Assembly: GCA_036504975.1 (NCBI GenBank)
Contig: DASXUF010000008.1
Span: 1-52,448 of the forward strand
Length of the DNA: 52,448 bases
Source: Candidatus Binatia bacterium
GTDB taxonomy: Bacteria; Desulfobacterota; Binatia; UBA9968
Direction: 5' to 3'
Shown here: positions 28,495-39,194 of the stretch, piece by piece
Layout of the letters: the number at the start of each line of letters is the position of its first letter
Numbering within the stretch: the stretch's first letter is position 1
Program-made: the position numbers and the translations under genes
The notes under the pieces: model-generated
What the model was told of the DNA's origin: nothing
Seen by the model: the letters and a program-made list of their open reading frames with translations, nothing else
The model's database searches: none

Positions 28495-28570
28495 CACCAC
28501 AGAGGCACACAGAGCTCGCGGAGTTAACATCGGCTCTTTCCCTCTCCGCGTCCTCCGCGCCTCTGCGGTG
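28495..28570. repeat. Intergenic palindrome, CACCACAGAGGC type
   Basis: CACCACAGAGGC (28495-28506) pairs with GCCTCTGCGGTG (28559-28570) with one mismatch, and inner ACAGAG/CTCCGCG-type words continue the partial symmetry. It lies between pyrG and kdsA. Similar word-iterated palindromes are at 37695-37765 and 46841-46919. Confidence 0.8.
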
Positions 28571-28577
28571 GGTAGTC

Positions 28578-31000
<2,423 letters not shown>

Positions 31001-31108
31001 ATTAAGCTCCGGGCGCCGGCCGGCGGGTTGTGTGGCCGGTACTCGGAGTTCTGCCGCCAAAAATAAAAAGCCGCGATGGCCTTCTTGGAAAGCGCATCAC
31101 GGAATTTG

Positions 31109-31137
31109 ACTATATCCCCCGCGCCGGATCGTGTCAA
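31109..31137 (-). promoter_or_regulatory. Strong sigma-70-type promoter upstream of kdsB
   Basis: Minus strand: -35 TTGACA (31137-31132) is a perfect match, spacer 17 bases, -10 TATAGT (31114-31109). Transcription would begin near 31102, about 100 bases before kdsB. It is the best housekeeping promoter in the window and likely drives the block from kdsB onward. Confidence 0.7.
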
Positions 31138-31174
31138 TGAGAATTTGGATTTTGTGGTGGGTTAACGGCTCGCC

Positions 31175-31402
31175 TCACGCGCCGTTCGCCGTCAACGCGC
31201 GCTTTGCAACTTCCGGTAGCTCGATCGGCGCAAACATTGAGGCGGGATAGAGATACCCGTCGGGTTCTGACTTGTCTTCGTCGATGACGCGCAGCATGTT
31301 GTGCGCTTCCGCCTCCGCGTCCGGCAAGGTGCGGTAAACTTTGCCTACCAGCAGGCTGGCAGGGTTACTGCTGTTGTTAATGCAGATTACAAAATCGCTC
31401 AT
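31175..31402 (-). CDS. Conserved-looking 75-residue protein, unknown function
   Basis: MSDFVICINNSSNPASLLVGKVYRTLPD opens a small cytoplasmic beta-rich protein that continues AHNMLRVIDED, DGYLYPASMFAPIELP and ends in an alpha-helical ALTANGA. I recall many short bacterial proteins with this CINN...VGKVY...YLYPA layout, of unknown role. It lies 56 bases after the aspartic-protease-like gene in the same direction. Confidence 0.7.
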   Translation of the reverse strand: MSDFVICINNSSNPASLLVGKVYRTLPDAEAEAHNMLRVIDEDKSEPDGYLYPASMFAPIELPEVAKRALTANGA

Positions 31403-31458
31403 CGATTGCCCCAGTCGCCGCTAGTAGCGATCGGTCTGAAGGGAGTAGTTAGCACTCT

Positions 31459-31863
31459 TTAAACCAACGGGATGAGAGGCTTTTCCGGCGATCTCGGATT
31501 GGGAACGAGGCGCTTCTCTGCCGGACAAATGTGCCAGTCCATCTCTTCAAGCGGAACCGCTCCCAGAAGCGGCTCCGCTCCGTGGGGAAGCTCGATCACG
31601 CGCACCTGACAAGTTCTCCCTTGGACTTCCACTTCTGCAATGCCGAATACGCGATAGTCGTGCTCGCCGGCAGCGGTGGTGTAGACACGCACCTCGTCCA
31701 GATACTCAAGGCGGAGGGGTTCGAGAAGTTCGACGGGGAGCACGAACTCCGCTGCGCCGGAATCGACCAGCGCCTGGCACTCTATTTCTTTTCCTTGTTT
31801 GTCTGACGGGAGGTACCGGTTTTGCCAGTTCCTCACCTTCACCGGAACGCGAAATACTCCCAT
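31459..31863 (-). CDS. Retropepsin-like (clan AA) aspartic protease fold protein
   Basis: A 134-residue protein with one aspartic-protease motif, ECQALVDSGAAEFVLPVELL (Asp-Ser-Gly), followed by a beta-rich domain (VEVQGRTCQVRVIE) and the hydrophobic Gly segment PLLGAVPLEEM. Active clan AA enzymes of this size act as homodimers, each chain giving one Asp. Bacterial stand-alone copies are common in accessory DNA; their substrates are mostly unknown. It is adjacent to the 75-residue gene. Confidence 0.75.
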   Translation of the reverse strand: MGVFRVPVKVRNWQNRYLPSDKQGKEIECQALVDSGAAEFVLPVELLEPLRLEYLDEVRVYTTAAGEHDYRVFGIAEVEVQGRTCQVRVIELPHGAEPLLGAVPLEEMDWHICPAEKRLVPNPRSPEKPLIPLV

Positions 31864-32164
31864 AACTTCTCTGATAGCAGATTTTCTTTTTCTGCGCTAT
31901 GCGAAGCTCGGTCGCGCGTTCGGCGTCGGCCGGAAGCAGAAGGTTAGGGGTAAAAATTCAGAATGATATCCCTTTTTCTTTCCCAGTTTGGGTGCTGTGG
32001 CATTTTTTCTCCTAGGTACTACGAAAAAGCAATTTGACATCTTAGCAAGTCAACTCAGTCAACAACGTCCCCTAAATTCCCCGCTAAATTCCCCTAAATT
32101 CCCACGTCCCCTAAATTCTCAACTCAGTCAACAACGTCCCCTAAATTCCCCCTAAATTCCCCCT
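31864..32164. other. Gene-free spacer of 301 bases
   Basis: No credible coding frame is seen. The right third is the start of the CTAAATTCCCC tandem array. The remainder (31864-32045) has an AT-richer patch (31945-32045) with TTTTTCTTTC and TTTTTTCTCC runs and possible promoter-like TTGACA at about 32033, without a convincing -10. Confidence 0.6.
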
Positions 32165-32190
32165 CTAAATTCCCCCTAAATTTCCCCGTC
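32050..32190. repeat. Nested tandem repeat of CTAAATTCCCC words
   Basis: A unit of 10-17 bases centred on CTAAATT is present eight times, irregularly spaced. A higher-order duplication is also visible: the stretch beginning TCAACTCAGTCAACAACG occurs at 32050 and again at 32119, a 69-base period. The array overlaps the 3' end of the glycosyltransferase gene and supplies its last codons and stop. Confidence 0.9.
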
Positions 32191-33583
32191 CAATCTCATA
32201 CAGGAACAGCTGATTAAACTCTCCATTCTCACGCGCACTGCCCCATCGCCAATTTGCTACCAGCGAGCGGCGGGATTGAAGCGGTTCGGTTTCAACCTCC
32301 GAGCACTGAAACTTGCGGCAGACAAACAAAAGCCTGCCGGTCTTTTCCTTTTCTCCAAGATCGCTCCAAAGCCGGACAGATCCCGATGTTCGATAATACG
32401 ACAGGGGTCGAACGACCCAACGCTCCTGCGCGACAACCGGCATCGAAGCATACTGTTCGTCAAGTTTGGTCGCGACATCGCGCCATGGCGGCTTCGTGTT
32501 GTGCGGGAACGCGGTTGGCAGAGACGCGGCTGTCCACGCCAGCAAGATCAGCCAGAATCCTGCGGCCAAAGTCCGCGGCAACATTGTCAGACACAATCCA
32601 ATCACAATGACGAATGCGACCGTTGATTGAAGCAGTTGCCGCGAAGCAAAAATGGACGCTGGTCCGGATATCGAGACGATATAAACGACTGCCGGCAGTC
32701 CAAAGGCTATGAGAAACAGGAGCAAATGGCGAGCGCCCACATCTCTCGGTAGGACGCGGTATCGTATGGACGCCGCTCCGAGCGCCGCCAGCAGCACGAG
32801 TAGCCAGTGCATTCGCAGCACCGGGGTTTCTCCGAACACGGATAGGTAGAACCGCACCAAATCGACAAAAGTCGGCGGCGTCATCCACGCGACATGGCGT
32901 GATGGATCAATTCCTCTCGAGATTGAGTCGCTCAACGCAGCGATGAACCAGGGCAGGATGAAAACGGTTCCCGCCGAGGCATAGGCAACGATCCTCCAGC
33001 TCTCCGACCGCAGAGTGAACAATGCGACGCTGATTTGAACGGCGATGAGCAATATCGCGAGATATTGGGCATAGAGCAGGACGCAGCACGAGACGGCCCA
33101 AACCGCCAGGCGTTTACGCTCACGCGGCTCCTGGAGAACTCTGAGGAAGGCGAGTACGTTAGCGGTTGAAAGAAACGCGATCAGAGCGTAGGGCCGCGCC
33201 TGCTGCCCGTAGTAGACAAAAAATGGACTTAGAGCGACGATTGAAAGTACGCCGAGAGCGAGCCACGGGGAAAGATACCGGCGAAACAACGGATATGACG
33301 TCGCAAGGAAGGCGGCCGAGAACAGCACGCTCAAGGATCGAGCGGATGCCTCCGAGACCCCGAATGCTTTCATCCATAGATAAAGGAGGAGGTTTTGCAG
33401 CGGAGGATGCGGCTTATCTCGCAAAGAGCCCGAGATCACCTCCGCAAACTGTTTGCTCGCGAGTTGAACGGAGAAGACTTCGTCCCCATCCAAGCTGTAG
33501 TGAATTTCGTGCAGGCGAACGGTCAAAGCAAGCACGACTAAAACTACAACGAGGATATATTCATATCGAAGCTTGGATTTCAC
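32165..33583 (-). CDS. GT39/PMT-like polytopic glycosyltransferase
   Basis: A 472-residue membrane protein with about 10 hydrophobic segments. The first periplasmic loop has YSLDGDEVFSVQLA, the acidic motif of the ArnT/PMT-type lipid-linked sugar transferases, followed by KPHPPLQNLLLYLWM and the YYGQQARPYAL segment. Such enzymes move a sugar from a polyprenyl carrier to lipid or protein. The final residues, GRGNLGGI, and the stop are encoded by the repeat array, so the natural end was probably altered. Base composition is slightly AT-richer than its neighbours. Confidence 0.85.
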   Translation of the reverse strand: MKSKLRYEYILVVVLVVLALTVRLHEIHYSLDGDEVFSVQLASKQFAEVISGSLRDKPHPPLQNLLLYLWMKAFGVSEASARSLSVLFSAAFLATSYPLFRRYLSPWLALGVLSIVALSPFFVYYGQQARPYALIAFLSTANVLAFLRVLQEPRERKRLAVWAVSCCVLLYAQYLAILLIAVQISVALFTLRSESWRIVAYASAGTVFILPWFIAALSDSISRGIDPSRHVAWMTPPTFVDLVRFYLSVFGETPVLRMHWLLVLLAALGAASIRYRVLPRDVGARHLLLFLIAFGLPAVVYIVSISGPASIFASRQLLQSTVAFVIVIGLCLTMLPRTLAAGFWLILLAWTAASLPTAFPHNTKPPWRDVATKLDEQYASMPVVAQERWVVRPLSYYRTSGSVRLWSDLGEKEKTGRLLFVCRKFQCSEVETEPLQSRRSLVANWRWGSARENGEFNQLFLYEIGRGNLGGI

Positions 33584-33767
33584 GCGTGTTCCTAATCAGC
33601 GGAATCGGAACTGGGCAAGCCATACTTTAAAGCGACATGGAGCGTCAAGAGTTATTTAGCGCCAGGCTAATTGGCGCAGACAATTCCTCGCTCACCGAAT
33701 TCGTCCCGAGCGGGTTGCAAACTTTACCGCCGCGGAGGTAAATACAAGCGTTATCGGAGGCAGATAG

Positions 33768-34865
33768 ATGAAGATCACCCGGGTCCGGGCGGTTTCGCAC
33801 AAAGTTCAAAACACGATGACCGGCTGGAAGACTTCGCTCGGCGGTCACGACACGCACGAGCTGATCTTCGTCCGGATCGACACCGACGAGAAGATTTTCG
33901 GCGTCGGCGTGGCGAGTCCCGGCGCGATTTTTATCAGCGGCGATACCGGCGCTAATCACTTGGAGCTGCTGAACAACCGCTTCGGTCCGGCGCTCGCCGG
34001 CATGTATCCTTTCGATATCGAAGCCATCATTCAGAAGCTCGATTCGATTGTTCGCGGCGCGGAAAGGGCGAAGGCGGGCATCGACCTCGCGCTGCACGAC
34101 CTCATGGGAAAGGCTTTGCGCGTGCCGGCGAACCGTCTGTTCGGCGGCATCGTTCAGCGCCGCGTCCGCGTCACGCGGCTGATGGGCATGTTCGAGCCGA
34201 AAGAAATGGCGGAACGATCAATAGATCTCGTACAGCGCGGCTACACCGCGCTGAAGCTCAAGGTCGGGACCAACATCAAGGACGACGTCGAGCGGGTGAA
34301 GCGCGTGCGCGATGCGGTCGGCCCGGACGTCACGCTTACGATCGACTTCAACCAAGCCTGCTCGGCGAAAGAGGCGATCCGCAGCGTCAACCGGATGGAG
34401 CCGTACGATGTCACGCTCGTGGAGCAGCCGGTCAAGGCGTCGGATTTGAAGGGCATGGCGCTGGTGCGGCAATCCGTAAGTCCGCTTGTGATGGCGGACG
34501 AAGCCGTCAACTCCGCGACGGACGCGCTGAAAATCATCGACGCCGGCGCGGCGGACGTGATCAGCTTAAAAATTCCCAAGATGGGCGGTATCTTCAAGGC
34601 GCGTAAAGCGGCGGCCGTGTGCGAAGCCGCCGGCATCGATTATCTCGTCGGCACCGCGCCCGGCAGCCGGCTGCTCGACGCCGGCAACGTTCATCTGGCG
34701 GCGAGCCTCAAGAATCTAAAGCTCCCATGCGAGATCGGCGAGTTCGAGCGCATGGCCAACGATCCATGCAGCGGGCTGGAAATCGCCGGCGGCTTTTCCT
34801 CCCCGCCGGAAAAGCCGGGCTTGGGTGTAGAGGTCGATCTGATAAAAATCGGCTTGGTGGAATAG
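33768..34865 (+). CDS. Enolase-superfamily enzyme (mandelate racemase/muconate-lactonising type)
   Basis: A 365-residue enzyme with the capping N-terminal domain and a modified TIM barrel. Catalytic and metal residues in the expected order: K163-x-K165 (LKLKVG), D193 (TIDFNQ), E219 (VEQPV), D244 (ADEAV) and K268 (SLKIPK), a muconate-lactonising-enzyme-subgroup pattern with lysines on both faces. It could be a cycloisomerase, racemase or dipeptide epimerase. GGAGG lies 8 bases before the ATG. A second amidohydrolase gene follows after a repeat, suggesting a small catabolic locus. Confidence 0.88.
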   Translation: MKITRVRAVSHKVQNTMTGWKTSLGGHDTHELIFVRIDTDEKIFGVGVASPGAIFISGDTGANHLELLNNRFGPALAGMYPFDIEAIIQKLDSIVRGAERAKAGIDLALHDLMGKALRVPANRLFGGIVQRRVRVTRLMGMFEPKEMAERSIDLVQRGYTALKLKVGTNIKDDVERVKRVRDAVGPDVTLTIDFNQACSAKEAIRSVNRMEPYDVTLVEQPVKASDLKGMALVRQSVSPLVMADEAVNSATDALKIIDAGAADVISLKIPKMGGIFKARKAAAVCEAAGIDYLVGTAPGSRLLDAGNVHLAASLKNLKLPCEIGEFERMANDPCSGLEIAGGFSSPPEKPGLGVEVDLIKIGLVE

Positions 34866-34935
34866 GCGGGAAGGCTAATCACTTTGCGAGAGCGAAGGGC
34901 GTGAGGGAGAGGGCCAAGTCCTCGCTATGCTCGGA

Positions 34936-34993
34936 ATTTCAAATCGCAGATTTCAGATCTCAGATTTGGGATTTGAGATTTGTCATTTGAGAT
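34936..34993. repeat. AT-rich repeat of CAGATTT/GAGATTT words
   Basis: The spacer between the enolase-superfamily and amidohydrolase genes holds at least five iterations of (C/G)AGATTT or its variants, plus the inverse AAATC. It is far more AT-rich than the surroundings and resembles the element after ahcY. Confidence 0.65.
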
Positions 34994-35068
34994 CCCGAAG
35001 GGCTCGGTCGCGGCCCGAAGACTCGCGCCCTGAGCGATCGCTTTAGTGGAAACAGTAAGGGCGGACTC

Positions 35069-36163
35069 ATGATCATCGACGCCGACGGACATCTATTCGA
35101 GACCGAAGAGGTCTTTGAAAAATATATGGAGCCGCCGCTTCGCAACTATCGGCCGCGGCTCGTGTCGAACGATGAAGGCGCCAACTTCTGGGTCGTGGAC
35201 GGGGCGACGCGCTACAGCCGGCCGAGCATTCCCGGCGCCGGGAATCCGGGCTCGGCGGCGCCGCCGGGAAAAAAGCTTCAATCGGCGCGCCGCGCTTCGG
35301 TCGGCAGTCAGACTCTCACGAACGTAAAAGAGCGCCTCGACGATTTGGACAAAGAAGGCATCGACGTTCAGTATCTCTACCCGAGCTTTCTCTTGCACAT
35401 CAACTCATGGAAAGACGGCGTTCTCGGCAACGGCGTCTGCCGCGCCTACAACAGGTGGCTCGCCAAAGTATGCGCGGAAGCGCCGGATCGTTTGAAAGGG
35501 GTCGGCGTGGTTTGCTTGCGCGATCCCGATGGCGCCGTTGAGGAAGTCGTGCGGATCAAATCGCTTGGCCTCGCTGCGGTGATGATCAACGGCACGATCG
35601 GCCCCAACCGGCTGGATCATCCGACTCATGAGAACTTCTTCGCCGAGGCGAACCGACTCCTCCTACCGGTCGCGGTTCATTTCAGTTTCGAATTTCCCGC
35701 GGTGAGCGAGCTGTTCCCCCATTTTTTCCCCAACCGCGTCCTGGCGGGAATTTTTCCCATCATGGCCGGCTTCACGAGCGTCATGTGCTCCGGACTGATG
35801 GATCGCTACCCGAACTTGCGATTTGCATTTCTCGAGGGCGGCTGCAACTGGGTCGCCGCTTACGTCGAGCGCATGGACGATCATTTCGAGAACCCGCGTT
35901 ACAACGCGCGCCAGTTGATCGGCCGCCCGCCGAGCGAATATTTGAACTCCGGCAGGATTTTTTTCGGCTGCGAAGGGAACGAGTCCGCGCTCGGCCGCAT
36001 CGTCCAAGAGCTCGGCGCAGACAAGCTGCTTTACTCCTCGGATTACCCTCACGCCGATCGCACCGCAGGAACGGCTCGCTTTCTCCAAGAGCGCGGCGAT
36101 CTACCCGCTTCGGCAAAAAAGAAGCTCCTGGAAGAAAATGCCGGGCGCTTCTACGGTTCATAG
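35069..36163 (+). CDS. Amidohydrolase-2 family protein (ACMSD-like)
   Basis: A 364-residue TIM-barrel protein. It starts MIIDADGHLFE (the Asp-x-His variant of the metal motif seen in many soil members), with a disordered Pro/Gly-rich insertion at about residues 55-75. Further sites are VAVHFSFE, FLEGGCNWV and YSSDYPHADRT, the last two providing ligands. Enzymes of this type decarboxylate or hydrolyse aromatic intermediates. It follows the enolase-superfamily gene in the same direction and may share its pathway. Confidence 0.86.
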   Translation: MIIDADGHLFETEEVFEKYMEPPLRNYRPRLVSNDEGANFWVVDGATRYSRPSIPGAGNPGSAAPPGKKLQSARRASVGSQTLTNVKERLDDLDKEGIDVQYLYPSFLLHINSWKDGVLGNGVCRAYNRWLAKVCAEAPDRLKGVGVVCLRDPDGAVEEVVRIKSLGLAAVMINGTIGPNRLDHPTHENFFAEANRLLLPVAVHFSFEFPAVSELFPHFFPNRVLAGIFPIMAGFTSVMCSGLMDRYPNLRFAFLEGGCNWVAAYVERMDDHFENPRYNARQLIGRPPSEYLNSGRIFFGCEGNESALGRIVQELGADKLLYSSDYPHADRTAGTARFLQERGDLPASAKKKLLEENAGRFYGS

Positions 36164-36259
36164 AATCCGCTGGAAATTCAAAAGGTTGTTTCTCCGGCGA
36201 TGATCGGGTTGCAGCAACCCCCGCCTCCCGCGTCTAAGCTGCCAAAGGGAGGTGATTCT

Positions 36260-36484
36260 ATGAAAAGCATGCTCAAGCTGTTCGTGGCGGCCTTGATGAC
36301 ACTGGCATTCAGCAGCGTCAGCTTCGCCCAGCCCGCAACCCCGGCCACTCCTCCGGAGAAGTCCAAAAAGGACGAGGAGAAGGTGACAAAGGGGGAGAAG
36401 AAAGGCGAAGAGAAAGGCAAGGCGAAAGGTAAAGCGGCGTCCGAGGAGAAGAAGGAAGAGAAAAAGGGCGACACCAAGAAGTGA
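36260..36484 (+). CDS. Small exported lysine/glutamate-rich protein
   Basis: A 74-residue product starting at the ATG at 36260, behind a near-ideal GGGAGGTGATTCT ribosome site. Residues 1-24 are a signal peptide (MKSMLKLFVAALMTLAFSSVSFAQ). The mature part is a short Pro/Thr linker and a highly charged KKGEEKG tail, probably disordered. It may be periplasmic and bind acidic polymers; function unknown. A long hairpin follows 18 bases after the stop. Confidence 0.75.
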   Translation: MKSMLKLFVAALMTLAFSSVSFAQPATPATPPEKSKKDEEKVTKGEKKGEEKGKAKGKAASEEKKEEKKGDTKK

Positions 36485-36502
36485 TCTTCACTCCTACCCA
36501 AA

Positions 36503-36542
36503 TGGGAGAGGGCTGGCGGCTCACTCGCCAGTCTCTCTCCCA
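36503..36542 (+). terminator. Stem-loop downstream of the Lys-rich protein gene
   Basis: TGGGAGAG (36503-36510) and CTGGCG pair with CGCCAG and CTCTCCCA (ending 36542), giving a stem of about 15 pairs with a small mismatch. There is no T tract, so it is a 3' stabilising hairpin or a factor-dependent terminator rather than a classic intrinsic one. Confidence 0.55.
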
Positions 36543-36680
36543 TCCCGGTCCGATCACGTCACTAATCTTCGACAAAATGATTCCATGAGCTTGCTTGATT
36601 TCACCCATACCGTTCTATAAACTTTCAGCGGACTGGGCATGTGGTTCCGCATGTTTGGTGAGCCGAAAGGAGGAGCGGAG

Positions 36681-36869
36681 ATGGAGCTGCCGAAATGCCA
36701 GAAGTGCAACAACGGGTTGCTGATCCCGCTATCGGATTACGGCCAGGAAGGCGCTTCCGTGACGTTCAAAGCCTGGGCCTGCACGAACCCGGATTGCGGA
36801 TTTTCTCTCCGGGTCGATAAAGGAGAGATCACCTACGGAAAGAGAATCGAGCCGAAACACGAGCGGTGA
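36681..36869 (+). CDS. 62-residue zinc-ribbon protein
   Basis: The start is the ATG at 36681, right after GGAGGAGCGGAG. Four cysteines form two knuckles, KCQKC and CTNPDC, spaced by a beta-hairpin (PLSDYGQEGASVTFKAWA). The fold is a treble-clef or zinc-ribbon; the C terminus is basic. It is not closely similar to the 50-residue ribbon at 5570-5722 but is of the same general kind. Function unknown. Confidence 0.75.
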   Translation: MELPKCQKCNNGLLIPLSDYGQEGASVTFKAWACTNPDCGFSLRVDKGEITYGKRIEPKHER

Positions 36870-36928
36870 GAATCCAGTCGTGAGATGCGCCAACCGAGCG
36901 TATCTCCCTTTTCCTTTCGTCGGCTGCA

Positions 36929-37585
36929 TCAAGCAGCGTTTGCCCGGTTAAAACTCTGGATCGCGCGCGCAAATAGCTCACACCCGCGGTCCAATGCTTC
37001 GAGACAACACTTTTGCGTCGCCGCATCCAACGCGTAACGCTTGAGCGCTTCAGGCGCCAGCCATTCGTGTCCCTCTTCATCTCCCAGCAAGGTGTCGCGA
37101 TAGATCGAAGCCGTCTTCGGGTCGATCGGCTCGACGCGCTCGATGAACGATTTCGACGTGCGCGGAAAAAACTCTTCGTGCCCGTACTGCACGCTGGCGA
37201 GCAGCTCGCAAAAAGAATCCAGCGAAGCGTGATAGTCCCATAACGCCTTCAACTCCGGGAGCGGCGCGCTCCAGAGCGCGTCAGGATCGCCGTCGAGTTC
37301 CTTGATTCTGTCGCGCAAAATCGCCGCGTGCTTGAGCTCATTGGCGACGTATTCCGACAGCGGCCGCTGGATGTCCAAATCCGGCACCTGATTGACCCAT
37401 CTCGCGGTGACTTCGCCGGCGCGGCGTTCCATCACGACGCCGAACTGAAGCCGGCGGAGAATCACGGCGCGCGTCAAAGGTTTTTCCGCGCCGTAACTCT
37501 TCCGGTCGGCGGTCATCTTTGCCCACGCGGACTCTCTCCGTTCGTCCAACGCTTTCAGAAAGGCATCGGGATTTAGAGCTTCCAT
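36929..37585 (-). CDS. Ferritin-like fold protein with two ExxH motifs
   Basis: About 218 residues, nearly all helical. It contains ANELKHAAIL and LLGDEEGHEWL, two Glu-x2-His motifs in the right spacing for a di-iron or di-manganese four-helix bundle, and a conserved RRAGE pattern in the first helix. Candidate families are rubrerythrin-like, Mn-catalase-like or MiaE-like oxygenases. The ATG at 37585 follows GGAGG; a TTG four codons earlier is less likely. Confidence 0.65.
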   Translation of the reverse strand: MEALNPDAFLKALDERRESAWAKMTADRKSYGAEKPLTRAVILRRLQFGVVMERRAGEVTARWVNQVPDLDIQRPLSEYVANELKHAAILRDRIKELDGDPDALWSAPLPELKALWDYHASLDSFCELLASVQYGHEEFFPRTSKSFIERVEPIDPKTASIYRDTLLGDEEGHEWLAPEALKRYALDAATQKCCLEALDRGCELFARAIQSFNRANAA

Positions 37586-37694
37586 GCGCGCCTCCAAATC
37601 GGTAGGGTGTTTAAAGGATGCGGTTAACGATTAAACAATACGCGAGCTTTTTTCAACCCCGAATCCGAGAGGCAAATTAGCTCAGAAAAATTTA

Positions 37695-37765
37695 ACCGCA
37701 AAGAACACATAGGGTTCAAGGCGCTCAGAAACAATTTCTTTGAGTTCTTTGCGTTCTTTGTGGTG
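37695..37765. repeat. Intergenic palindrome, ACCGCAAAGAAC type
   Basis: ACCGCAAAGAAC (37695-37706) and downstream TTCA words pair with the inverse TGAG, TTCTTTGCGTTCTTTGTGGT words ending at 37765. It lies between the ferritin-like gene (minus) and the Kelch gene (plus), a divergent spacer. Confidence 0.8.
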
Positions 37766-37778
37766 TGGTCCGGATCGT

Positions 37779-38717
37779 ATGAAGTCCTGGCGGTTTATAA
37801 TATTTTTGCTTCCGCTGGTCATCCCGGCTCCGCCGGTTGCGGCCTTCGCGCAAGCGAGCGGGAAGTGGGTGGTGAAAGCTCCCATGCCATCGGCCCGGAC
37901 CGAAGTGGCCGCTGCGGCGATCGGCGGCAAGATTTACGTGATGGGCGGCTTCGGGCAAAACGGAGATTTAGTCGAAGAGTATGACACGGCAACTGATCGC
38001 TGGCGTCGCCGCGCGTCTCTGCCGCGTCCTCTCCACCACGTCGGCGCCGCCGCGGTGAATGGAAAGATTTATGTCATCGGCGGCTACATCACCGGCGTCG
38101 GGTCGATGGACACGGTCTACGAATACGATCCGTCCGCCGATCGATGGCGCGCCGTTTCGCCCATGCCGACGGCGCGCGGCGCCTTGGCGGTGGGCGTGGT
38201 CGGCGACAAAATTTACGCCATCGGTGGGGTGGACAAAGATCAACGCAACAGCGGCGCCAATGAGCAGTATGATCCGACAGAGAATAAATGGGTCAAACGC
38301 GCGTCCATTCCGTCTCCAAGAGATCACCTGGCCGTCGGCGTCGTGGGCGGCAAGCTCTACGCCGTCGCCGGGCGACTCGACGGACGCCACGCGCGCAACG
38401 TCGCCGTCAACGAAGAGTACGATCCGGCGACGGACAAGTGGCGCCCGCGCGCGCCGATCCTGACCGCGAGAAGCGGCATCGGCGGCGCCGCGCTCGGCGG
38501 GCGAATTTTCATCTTCGGCGGCGAATCGCCGGCCGGGACTTTCAATCAAGTTGAATCCTACGATCCGATGAAGAACGCCTGGACAACGAGGAATCCGATG
38601 CCGACGGCGCGCCATGGATTGGGAGTGGCGGTGGTGGGAGAGACGATCTACGTGATTTCCGGCGGGCCGCAGCCGGGCGCGACTTACTCATCGGTCAACG
38701 AGGCGTTCACGCCGTAA
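37779..38717 (+). CDS. Exported Kelch-repeat beta-propeller protein
   Basis: The 312-residue protein has a signal peptide (MKSWRFIIFLLPLVIPAPP to about AFAQ) and six Kelch repeats, seen from the doublets IGGKIYVMGG, VNGKIYVIGG, VGDKIYAIGG, VGGKLYAVAG, LGGRIFIFGG and VGETIYVISG, each with a following YDP and RW or W. A six-bladed periplasmic propeller is expected. The ATG at 37779 is preferred over one at 37740, which lies within the palindrome. Ligand unknown. Confidence 0.88.
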   Translation: MKSWRFIIFLLPLVIPAPPVAAFAQASGKWVVKAPMPSARTEVAAAAIGGKIYVMGGFGQNGDLVEEYDTATDRWRRRASLPRPLHHVGAAAVNGKIYVIGGYITGVGSMDTVYEYDPSADRWRAVSPMPTARGALAVGVVGDKIYAIGGVDKDQRNSGANEQYDPTENKWVKRASIPSPRDHLAVGVVGGKLYAVAGRLDGRHARNVAVNEEYDPATDKWRPRAPILTARSGIGGAALGGRIFIFGGESPAGTFNQVESYDPMKNAWTTRNPMPTARHGLGVAVVGETIYVISGGPQPGATYSSVNEAFTP

Positions 38718-38721
38718 AACC

Positions 38722-39147
38722 TTAGCCGGCCAGGTAGAAGGTAGCTATCGCGAAGAGCCAGGGCGTAAAAAATAGAATAGAAAAGGCACTTATCCACAAT
38801 AGGCCTCGAATACCCCGCGTCCTCAGAAGATAATCGGGCAGCAACAACGGCCATCCGAAAAACATGAAGGCGGCATATTCGTAGCAAGGCCGATACCCGG
38901 TTTGTCGCTCGTCGTCCTGCACCCACCAGACGATCAGTAGCGAAGTACCCCATTGCCAAAGAACGTGAGACAAAGCCGATCCCTCCACGCCATAGTGGGC
39001 ATAGACCGCCTGGTGTGCCCCCGATAAGAGCCAGAACCCCACAAGCCAGCCCAAGGGGGAAAACAAGCCGCGTACAATGGATGAAGCGACCACTGTGTTC
39101 TGGTACCTAGAAATCGACCAAGTCATCACCCAGTTGCAGCAACGCAT
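38722..39147 (-). CDS. Small integral membrane protein, unknown function
   Basis: This 141-residue protein has about four hydrophobic segments (LGWLVGFWLLSG, VLWQWGTSLLIVWWV, AAFMFFGWPLLLPDYLL, LLWISAFSILFFTPWLFAIATF). No family was recognised. An ATG seven codons in (MTWSISRYQ) is an alternative start. It converges on the Kelch gene with only 4 bases between stops. Confidence 0.6.
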   Translation of the reverse strand: MRCCNWVMTWSISRYQNTVVASSIVRGLFSPLGWLVGFWLLSGAHQAVYAHYGVEGSALSHVLWQWGTSLLIVWWVQDDERQTGYRPCYEYAAFMFFGWPLLLPDYLLRTRGIRGLLWISAFSILFFTPWLFAIATFYLAG

Positions 39148-39194
39148 ACTCCGCGAGCGTACGGCGCGTCAAGCGCGATCGCCCGGGGATTCCT

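Noticed and set aside
32050-32190. CRISPR array
   Set aside because: Units are 10-17 bases, irregular and without unique spacers of constant length; no cas gene is near.
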